Source: Pyropia yezoensis (Eukaryota > Rhodophyta > Bangiophyceae > Bangiales > Bangiaceae). Taken from it: 64,000 bases of DNA. Positions within the stretch are counted from its first letter, which is position 1. Every line of letters begins with the position of its first letter. The stretch spans positions 15,753,816-15,817,815 of the forward strand of contig CM020619.1 in NCBI GenBank assembly GCA_009829735.1, in the 5' to 3' direction. The notes beneath the pieces are model-generated. The model saw only the letters and a list, made by a program, of their open reading frames with translations, was not told where the DNA came from and ran no database searches. Of the stretch, positions 53,617 to 61,100 are shown one piece after another. Made by a program: the position numbers and the translations under genes.

Positions 53617-56600
53617 TCATCGTCCCGTTCCGGAGGGAGGTGCAGACCTGCTACCTGCCCCACGTGCTTCCGGCTGCGGGGGGGGGGAAGCTGGCAGTGC
53701 GCCCGACGTCGCGCTGGGCCGTGGGTTCCCCGGCAGCGTCCAGCAGCGCGCCTTTCGAGATCTCCCAGGGCAAAGCTCGTCGCCGCATCCCGGTTGCTGG
53801 CACGTTCGTTGCCGCCTCTTCTTGGGGACGTTCTCATAGCGCCCAGCAGTCGACGCCGTGCAGCTGGTCACGGTAAAGGCGGCGCTAGTGCGTGCGTGAG
53901 AGCCAGATAGAAGACCAGGCACAGCCGACGAGGTCGCTGCGGGCGCCAAAGCCGGATTTGCACGCGACGGGGGTGGCTCAGCTTCCACGCTTGATCCTGA
54001 CCTGCCAGCGCCCAGGCCTTGCGAAGCACGCAGCGGAAGGAAGCCTTGCAGTGGCAGGGGAGGATCGTCCAGAGAAATGACTCGGACCATTGGAGCACCT
54101 GCCAAGCCGGGAGTCCTCGTGGGCACCATCGTGGGCACCATCAAGGTGCCAGCGGCGTCCGCCGACAGCCTGCCCGACGTGCCGCCAGCCGCCGAGCCGA
54201 CACAACTGTTGGCACACTCGTCAGCTGCCGCTACTGCACCTACTGGTGCCACGTCGCCGGCCGCATCGCCCGCCGCTTCCTCTGCCTCGGCAGGTCCAGG
54301 ACTCGGCAACGCCGCCCCTCTCGAATCTGGGGGAGTAGCCGCATCTTCATTGGCCGTCGCACGCCGCGACCGCTTGGGAGCCTGCTCAGTGGGAGCCGGC
54401 GCCGCCACCGCGATCGTATCTTGGGCAGCCGCCGCCTCGTGTGCGACTGACGCGCGCCGCGACCGCTTGCGCACTGGCACCATAGCGTCTGCGCTGTCGC
54501 CAAAGCGCCAGTAGCCCTCCTTGTCGGCCACAATATCTCGCCTCAAAGTGTCGGGCGACTTCAGCCGCAACGTGCTCAGCACGTTTTGACTGCGCTCAAA
54601 GCGTTCCATGTACGCACGGATGTGGTCCTTCGACTTGTGGTACACATCCGGTGGCACGCCACGCTCCAAGCATGTGAGCCAGCGGTCGGTAACGTCCTTG
54701 TTAAAGGCCAACGTCAGCTCATCCACGGTCGGCGTACAGCCGGCGATCGGAAGGACGTCGCCGGGGTGCGCCGCTTCCACACCCTGCTGCAGTTGGTGGG
54801 CCTCTCGGGCCGCGAGCAGTCGTGCGTGAACGACCGCAAAGAGCCGGACCTCCGCAACGGTATGCACCGGTAGGAGGGGGAGGTCACTGCCCAACGCGGT
54901 TCCGAGCCACACCTTACCCGGCGACAAGAGGTCCAAGACCTTCAGGGCTCGAGTACGGCGGTCGTCGTTGGGCAGGTCTTCCGGAAGACCAATATTCCGC
55001 AAGACCACTGGATCCATTTGCATGACGCCACAGCAAAACTCGGGCAGCGAGAAGTCGTCGGCAATGCGCCAAGTTGGGTGCGAGAGAGGACGACCATACA
55101 GCTCCACCTCCCGCTTGCAAACGGCGTCAACCAGCCACGTATCGTAGTGGCCTGGAAACTCCTCCCCACGGTTGCGCGCAGCAGCACGAAGATTGTGCCT
55201 GTGCACCCATTCAAGTAGGGCGTAATGAACCAGCTCCGACGATGCCCCCCTGAGCGACCGGAAGAGCTTAACGAGCAGCTGGTGCACGCCCTCATTCGCG
55301 TTTGTTCCACGCGAGCACAGCCACAAGGGCAGGTCGTCGCTGTCGCGTTCAAGGAGTGTGTAGAGTGGGATGTTGGGGTGGTCGGAAATGACACCAGTCT
55401 TGGCCAACTTGATGACCGCCTTGGAAGCCTTGATGGCAGCAGGCGTAAAAAGCTGCTCCCCAGTGGTGGCGTCCAGCACATTGGAAAACTCTTCAAAGAC
55501 CGCCTCCAGCCGAGGCACAAGCACCTCGGGCGGCGGGATAAACCGACGCACCCGCTTGTTCAACCACCTGGTGCGCCGAAACAGAACCTCGGCCCATGTC
55601 AGGTGAGGCCATTTCTTGGCCGCCACGTCCTTCGCCCGTTGGGCGTCCTTGAGGTTGGACATCATGATTGCCTGCGACAGACGCCTGCTGAACAGCGTCA
55701 ACAACCCGTGCCCCTTCGGCATGCGTCGAAAGACGCGATCCATAACGTGCATGGGATCCATCTTAACCCCGGAAGTGGCCCAGTCCTTCGGATCCCCCAA
55801 CCGCTGCGCCTCCGCTACGAGCTCATCGTCACCGACGTCGTCCACAGGGCTCACTGCGTCGCCGTCACCGTCGAAAGAATCGGGTGGCACACGGCCACCA
55901 GCCATGCCAACAGGCTCCTCCTCCTCATCATCTTCCTCGATGTCACACTCGTCGTCCTCGCAGAACCGACCGCCCGCACGAGCTGCAGCAATTTCGCGCA
56001 AGTCCGCGCCACTCATCCTGACCTCCTCCCGGGCGTCAAATACTCCATCAGCAGCAGGTGCCGACATAAAGCGCTGAGGAGCAACCGTGGAGTCGACAGC
56101 TTCTGCCTCCAGCGCGTGTGAAGCGTCGCGAAGCTGGCTGAGATGAACGAGGAACGTAGGTGGTGTCCCTTCCTGCTGGTAGTCTGACCACACCTGCTCC
56201 AAGGACTTGCGCACCTGCCTGTCCACGCTAGGGACCTTGAAGGCGGGTAGCAGAGGCGGCGCTGCAAGACGCACGCGCACTCGCTTCTTGCGTCTGGGAT
56301 GATCTGGTGGTTGATCCATGTCAACAACGCACCGCGCGACCCGGCAGGTGTCGCCAGTGTCCACCAGGTTGACGCTCAGCCCCGGCTTCAACGCATCCTT
56401 GTCGACGAGCCTCGAGCCGAGCTCCTGCATCTTGTCATACAGAGCGCACGAAGCGTAGGCGTCCCTGGCAGCATAGTTCACCTGATCGGCACTGAGCGTC
56501 GCGCCCCAGTACCCCTTCTGGTGCGTCTTGTCCAACGTGCACCTCAATAGAATCTCGCACAGAGCCTGCAGCGACAGTGTTGCCCTCGGGACAAGCGCCA

Positions 56601-59600
56601 TGTCCTTGGCAAGTTTTCCGAGCTCCAACTGACCCCTCACCTCCACCGTCGGCAACGCCTGCAGCTTACCAACGTCCCCGGCCACGTTTCGTCCAGTCTT
56701 GATGATGTTCGGGTCGCTTAGGAAGGCCTTCAGCGAGTGGGTCACGCCGGTGAGTGCAATGTGCACCACAAGGGTTCGGGAGGGTATCGACAGCTGCAGC
56801 ACCTGAATGGGGGGTTCAGGCGCGTTCCTGCCGCGCACCGTCGCCATCGGCATGTCCCACTCCGCATCGAGGCCGACCCGGTTTGGCCCACCCGCCGCCA
56901 ATGCTTCGGATAACTCCTCCGTGAACGTGCGCATGTACGTGTTGAGATCTGCTGACGTCCTGATGTAGGTGAGCTTGTGGTTCGCGGGGAAAGGCAACAC
57001 GTGCAGAGGGGGGGCCGCCGACATGTTCAGATTGAGGCCCTTAAACAAAGAGTGTAGATAGGGCTTCTCCGCCCCGGCGTTGTCGGTGAAGAAGAGCTTG
57101 ACGTAGTCGAAGGCCTTTCCAAGGCCCACCATTCGTTTCGAGACGCCGCACAGCATGGTCTTGATTTCGCTTAGGCCCTTAGACAGCGCCAGCACCACGG
57201 AGATCACCTCAGAGTACTCGTTCAGCAACGAGTACGCGGCCTGGAAAGACCACTGGCCGCCGTACGCGCAGATGCTCTTGAGGATCTTGAAGAAGTGGTC
57301 CCCAGACAGAAAGCGCGCCAGTACCATCGCGCTCCTCCGTTTCATCGGCCCCTCCACGGTGAGCATGACTTGCGTGTAGACGTCGCGCAAGTAACGACTG
57401 GTTACGCGGCTGCCGCCAAAGCCCTCTGGATCCTGGTACGAAGAGAAAATCGGTGGCTCAGGGGGCAACACGGTCGACTCCATGGAGCGCTGCCCTGAGA
57501 CAGGGGCCTGCCCCAGAGCGAGTGCCTGGGACAGGTACGACAGGTGTAGCCGCTCGTAACGCCGTCGGTGATGCTCCTCCATAATGGAGGCGAGCAGACC
57601 ATACGAGCACCCAGCAGGCACCAGCGACCGCATTAGGTCCACTACCTCCTGCGTCACTGCCAACCTGTGCGTGAGGACGACAGGAAACATAGACCGGATG
57701 TGCGGGGGGGCAGCGGCAACAATCTTGGGGTGCCACGCCAAGTACGTCTTCTTGCCTTTGACGTTCCCGCACTTGTATCGCCGCGTGATGGCGTAGTCCG
57801 TCGCGTCGAGGCTTAAAACGCGCCTGAAGTCAGACCACCCGTTGAAGGTAAACTCCTTCTTGCCGCACGTCGGGCAAAACGGTGTGAAAGACGCGTCCAC
57901 GTCGAACGGCGCAGACACGTACAAGATGGGCTTGTAGAAGTCCTCGGGGTGATGTGGTCTGCCATTCTTGGCAGGGTCGGAAGGGTGAATGACGAGGGAC
58001 GGAAGCTTGCGCACATAGTGAGGATCGTTGTTGCCTTTGGGCCCGACCAAAAGCCTGTCCTTCAGCTCTTGCAGGTACGCTCTCTTACACCCTGAGGGCC
58101 CACCACGTCGACGTCGTGGGGTAGTGGCGGCAGCGCCATCGCTGTCGTCCGTCCCTTCAGAACCGTCAGGGACACCTTCGCCACACTCCCCGCGTGGAGG
58201 AGGAGCGGCAGACGCGTCGGCCCCAGTCGCAGCACGCACGCCTTCAGCCGTCGGGGGTCCCGGGTTGCCGCCCTGGCGCGGCGCGTCACCACTCGGGGGC
58301 GCACATACCCAACTCGATGGGGTGGACTGGCGACGACGAGTCGCTGCTCCTGGTGCGCCACCCCGTGTGGACGCGCCACCCCATGCGGACGCGCCACCCC
58401 GTCCCGATCCGTGCGATTGGCCACCATAAGTCGCAGGCCCAGGCGGCCCACCCTGGCCTGACGAGGGAGGATGCCCCGGCGCTCCACCCCGCCCGCGGCC
58501 ACGAGCCCGGCGCGACGTTTGCAGATGGCCAAATGCGCCCAGTACAGACGCACTGTCCCTCGAAGACCTGCGCCGCCCAGATGGCGCACGCAACGCCGGG
58601 ACACAGGCCGCAGCTCCGCGCCGTCCGACAGCCCCACCCCGTAGGTCCACACATCCGCGACCTCCCCGGCTAAGAAAACCACCGCGTCCGTCAGCCGCCA
58701 AACCAGAGCCGCCAGGCAGCGTGGTCCGTACCACAAGCTCCTCCTCTTCATCCTCGCTCCATGCGGCGTTGATCAACGCGTCCACACTCTGTCCGCCGCC
58801 GGGTCGAAGAGCAGGAGCTCCAGTTGCTGCGCCGCCCATCGCTCGTCCAGGAGGTGCAGGGTCACCCGTCCAATGCGCGAAAGGTGGTAGTAGCCCAGAA
58901 GGTAAAAGAGGAGTGGCTTGGGCTTCAAAGGGCGTGCGCGGAACCGTAGAGGCACGTGAAGATGTACCAACACGGACGGGAGCAGGTACAGCCACTGGAT
59001 GACAACGTCTGCCTCTTGTAGCGTCGGCAGCACCCCCGTCGCCCAGCCCCCCACCTCCCGCACGACCACGTAAAGGGGTGATATCATCGTTGTCCGCATC
59101 GGGACGCCCCAATCTCTCGGTCGCCACCGTAGCTGCTCGTGCCACGATCGTGGCAGCGGCACGCGCCACAGCGCGCACCACGTTTCGGGCAATGCTTGGG
59201 GAGCCTACCGCCGTGCTCGGGGCCGAGTGGCGGGGTGGGGTGCCCGGCGGAGAGGCCGCCCTGGATCTTGGTGGCGAGGTTGTGGCGGCCGCGCATGCAG
59301 CAGCCCGCGCGGAAAGAGTGGCGGCCGCGGATACAGCAGCCCGCGCCGAGGCGTGTACGGCCGCCGGTGCAGCCGCGGTTGGAGAAGCCCGCGCCGGGGC
59401 GGGTGCGGCCGCCGGTGCGGCCGCAGGTGCAGCAGCCCGCGCCGAGGCGGGTACGGCCGCCGATGCATCAGTCCGCGACGAGGCGTGTGCGGCCGCCGGT
59501 GCGGCCGCGGTTGGAGAAGCCCGCGCCGGGGCGGGTGCGGCCGCCGGTGCGGCCGCAGGTGCAGCAGCCCGCGCCGAGGCGGGTGCGGCCGCCGATGCAT

Positions 59601-60330
59601 CAGTTCGCGACGAAGGAGGTGCGGTTGCCAGAGCAGCGGCCTGCCCCGAGGAGCGATCGGCCGCACGTGCGCCTGTCACCACCGAGGATGGTGCGCGAGC
59701 CCGTGCGGTGGCCGGCGGTGAGGGCGATGGAGCCATAGGTGCGACAGGAGCGGCCGCCGAGGGAGTTGTGGCCGCGGCCGCCGGGGCCGCAGTGGTCGCC
59801 GAGGGGGGGGTGTCTGCCGAGGCGGGAACGGCCGCCGAGGGGCGGGCAGGCCACGGTCGGGGAGTCGCCACCAAGGGGCGGGCGGGCGACGGGCGGGGGG
59901 CGTCCGCCGAGGGGCGGGCGGGCAACGGGAGGGGAGCATCCGCCGAGCGGCGGGCGGGCGACGGGCGGGGAGCATCCGCCAAGGGGCGGGCGGGCGACAG
60001 GCGGGGAGCATCCGCCAAGGGGGGGGTGGGCGGCGGGCGGAGAGCGGCCGCCGAGGGGCGAGCGGCCGATTGGTGGGGAGTGGCCGCCGAGGGGGTGGGG
60101 GGCGACCGGCGGGTAGCGGTCGCCGAGGGGCGTGCGGCGGATGGGCGGGGAGTGGCCGCCGAGGGGGGGGCGTCCGACGGTCCAGGAGTGGCTGCCGAGG
60201 GAGGCGGCGCGGTGGCCGGCGCAGGCGGACCGAACAGGCGACGCTGCTGCGTGTCGGCCAAGGCAGCTTGACCAGCACGAGCGATGTCCGTCTTGCGTCC
60301 CGAGCCGGTACGCGAGCCACCGCGCGCCAT
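53617..60330 (-). CDS. Giant transposase-like protein: zinc region, intact DEDDy exonuclease domain, RGTN-motif helical domain
   Basis: 2237 residues in one exon from ATG 60330 (MARGGSRTGSGRKTDIARAG). Residues about 35-690 are Pro/Ala/Arg repeats. Then comes YVRKLPSLVIHPSDP with FCPTCGKKEFTFNGWSDFRR (CxxC about 818) and RRYKCGN, AWHPKIV and FPVVLTHRLAVTQEVVDLM, resembling the zinc domain annotated DUF6729 in fungal and animal proteins. A DEDDy exonuclease domain follows with all motifs: VGLDAEWDM (Asp/Glu about 1152-1154), TGRNVAGDVGKL and NYAARDAYASCALYDK (about 1289). Further on, LPLWLCSRGTNANEGVHQLL (about 1677) and HYALLEWVHRHNLRAAARNR resemble the C-terminal part of uncharacterised transposase-like families. 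An acidic Glu/Asp patch separates the two. The tail has RTCQQPGCGDELCPGRSRKA (about 2173), a Cys-rich knuckle. The protein probably binds and processes DNA in the nucleus. Inverted repeats flank it at a distance. The specific domain names are from memory and need a profile search. Confidence 0.7.
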   Translation of the reverse strand: MARGGSRTGSGRKTDIARAGQAALADTQQRRLFGPPAPATAPPPSAATPGPSDAPPSAATPRPSAARPSATATRRSPPTPSAATPHQSAARPSAAALRPPPTPPLADAPRLSPARPLADAPRPSPARRSADAPLPLPARPSADAPRPSPARPLVATPRPWPARPSAAVPASADTPPSATTAAPAAAATTPSAAAPVAPMAPSPSPPATARARAPSSVVTGARAADRSSGQAAALATAPPSSRTDASAAAPASARAAAPAAAPAAAPAPARASPTAAAPAAAHASSRTDASAAVPASARAAAPAAAPAAAPAPARASPTAAAPAAVHASARAAVSAAATLSARAAACAAATTSPPRSRAASPPGTPPRHSAPSTAVGSPSIARNVVRAVARAAATIVARAATVATERLGRPDADNDDITPLRGRAGGGGLGDGGAADATRGRRCHPVAVPAPVRVGTSSRASTVPRTPFEAQATPLLPSGLLPPFAHWTGDPAPPGRAMGGAATGAPALRPGGGQSVDALINAAWSEDEEEELVVRTTLPGGSGLAADGRGGFLSRGGRGCVDLRGGAVGRRGAAACVPALRAPSGRRRSSRDSASVLGAFGHLQTSRRARGRGRGGAPGHPPSSGQGGPPGPATYGGQSHGSGRGGASAWGGASTRGGAPGAATRRRQSTPSSWVCAPPSGDAPRQGGNPGPPTAEGVRAATGADASAAPPPRGECGEGVPDGSEGTDDSDGAAATTPRRRRGGPSGCKRAYLQELKDRLLVGPKGNNDPHYVRKLPSLVIHPSDPAKNGRPHHPEDFYKPILYVSAPFDVDASFTPFCPTCGKKEFTFNGWSDFRRVLSLDATDYAITRRYKCGNVKGKKTYLAWHPKIVAAAPPHIRSMFPVVLTHRLAVTQEVVDLMRSLVPAGCSYGLLASIMEEHHRRRYERLHLSYLSQALALGQAPVSGQRSMESTVLPPEPPIFSSYQDPEGFGGSRVTSRYLRDVYTQVMLTVEGPMKRRSAMVLARFLSGDHFFKILKSICAYGGQWSFQAAYSLLNEYSEVISVVLALSKGLSEIKTMLCGVSKRMVGLGKAFDYVKLFFTDNAGAEKPYLHSLFKGLNLNMSAAPPLHVLPFPANHKLTYIRTSADLNTYMRTFTEELSEALAAGGPNRVGLDAEWDMPMATVRGRNAPEPPIQVLQLSIPSRTLVVHIALTGVTHSLKAFLSDPNIIKTGRNVAGDVGKLQALPTVEVRGQLELGKLAKDMALVPRATLSLQALCEILLRCTLDKTHQKGYWGATLSADQVNYAARDAYASCALYDKMQELGSRLVDKDALKPGLSVNLVDTGDTCRVARCVVDMDQPPDHPRRKKRVRVRLAAPPLLPAFKVPSVDRQVRKSLEQVWSDYQQEGTPPTFLVHLSQLRDASHALEAEAVDSTVAPQRFMSAPAADGVFDAREEVRMSGADLREIAAARAGGRFCEDDECDIEEDDEEEEPVGMAGGRVPPDSFDGDGDAVSPVDDVGDDELVAEAQRLGDPKDWATSGVKMDPMHVMDRVFRRMPKGHGLLTLFSRRLSQAIMMSNLKDAQRAKDVAAKKWPHLTWAEVLFRRTRWLNKRVRRFIPPPEVLVPRLEAVFEEFSNVLDATTGEQLFTPAAIKASKAVIKLAKTGVISDHPNIPLYTLLERDSDDLPLWLCSRGTNANEGVHQLLVKLFRSLRGASSELVHYALLEWVHRHNLRAAARNRGEEFPGHYDTWLVDAVCKREVELYGRPLSHPTWRIADDFSLPEFCCGVMQMDPVVLRNIGLPEDLPNDDRRTRALKVLDLLSPGKVWLGTALGSDLPLLPVHTVAEVRLFAVVHARLLAAREAHQLQQGVEAAHPGDVLPIAGCTPTVDELTLAFNKDVTDRWLTCLERGVPPDVYHKSKDHIRAYMERFERSQNVLSTLRLKSPDTLRRDIVADKEGYWRFGDSADAMVPVRKRSRRASVAHEAAAAQDTIAVAAPAPTEQAPKRSRRATANEDAATPPDSRGAALPSPGPAEAEEAAGDAAGDVAPVGAVAAADECANSCVGSAAGGTSGRLSADAAGTLMVPTMVPTRTPGLAGAPMVRVISLDDPPLPLQGFLPLRASQGLGAGRSGSSVEAEPPPSRANPALAPAATSSAVPGLLSGSHARTSAAFTVTSCTASTAGRYENVPKKRRQRTCQQPGCGDELCPGRSRKARCWTLPGNPRPSATSGALPASPPPQPEARGAGSRSAPPSGTGR
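59347..59610. repeat. 132-bp near-perfect tandem duplication in the large gene
   Basis: ggttggagaagcccgcgccg recurs at 59377 and 59509. The two 132-bp units differ at few bases and encode a 44-residue Ala/Arg/Pro repeat, frame preserved. Confidence 0.9.
59825..60200. repeat. 36-bp tandem repeats in the large gene
   Basis: About ten units of the type ggggcgggcgggcgacgggc followed by ggggagcatccgccaa, coding (minus strand) for 12-residue ADAPRPSPARPL-like repeats. Confidence 0.85.
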
Positions 60331-60784
60331 CGCAAGAGACTGCCCAGAGCGCGTGCGTCTTCGCACGTAACGATCCTCGTCGCAACGCCGTGAGACGCAC
60401 GCAACTCGTGGCGACGAGGTTGCCGAGGAGATGTCTGTACAACCTCAAAGCCAGCAAGACCAGTCCATAGGAGTTCAGATTGTGTGAGGACAAGTGTGAG
60501 ACACCTGTCGTTCTCTTTGCTCGTCAACACTTCTTCGCCTTTCATTAGCATTGGAGGGTTCCGCAAAACATTCCCAGCTTCCAGGTCGCGTTTCAACAGC
60601 CGGTGGTCAAAAGCGATTCCAGTATCCCGGGGAATCTATTGGCTGAAGGCAATATGCCCTCGTGCTCTGTGAGCCAGTACATACTGCATGCGGCTAGGAA
60701 TCGTCGAGGGCGGTCGCTCCTGTCCATCACTTACTAGGCCAGGTCGGATTCTATTGGTTGGAAGAATATTGGAATATATTGGAG

Positions 60785-60810
60785 CTCGTGTGTGCATGGT
60801 ATCGGGGCCT
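60785..60810 (-). repeat. Right copy of the 26-bp inverted repeat
   Basis: Reads on the minus strand aggccccgataccatgcaca and onward, identical over 26 bp to 47472-47497. On this strand it is preceded by gcagtgcttatcccctgtca, which resembles 46850-46871 near the left copy. Confidence 0.9.
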
Positions 60811-60979
60811 GTCTTGACAGGGGATAAGCACTGCTGCGCATAGGACACGGTCGAGGCAAGGCCGGTAAAGGCGGCGGGGATAATGCAGCAGTCGCAGCTG
60901 AGGGAGCGAGCGTGAGCGCCCGCCCCGCCCCAAACCGCCGCCTTCATATTTAAATGCAACGGGTGGATTTAGCCTCCGT

Positions 60980-61020
60980 GTCAAAAGCACTAAGTGCTAC
61001 GAAGTCTTCGTGCTCTTGAC
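60980..61020. other. Hairpin with 11-bp outer stem
   Basis: gtcaaaagcac pairs with gtgctcttgac (one mismatch), and an inner acgaag/cttcgt pairing (60999-61011) sits near the centre. Function unknown; it lies at the right edge of the AT-richer stretch. Confidence 0.65.
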
Positions 61021-61100
61021 ACAGATGTATGTAGAATGTCACTCTAGTTTGATGCGAGGCTTTATCTAGTGACTTAATCTACGTCTTTAGTGATCCATTC

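Larger units (their letters stand above)
60331..61100. other. AT-richer right margin
   Basis: Composition drops relative to flanks, as at 46.9-48.4 kb. It includes the promoter side of the large gene, the right 26-bp inverted-repeat arm and a 41-nt hairpin at 60980-61020. No gene is recognised. Confidence 0.45.
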
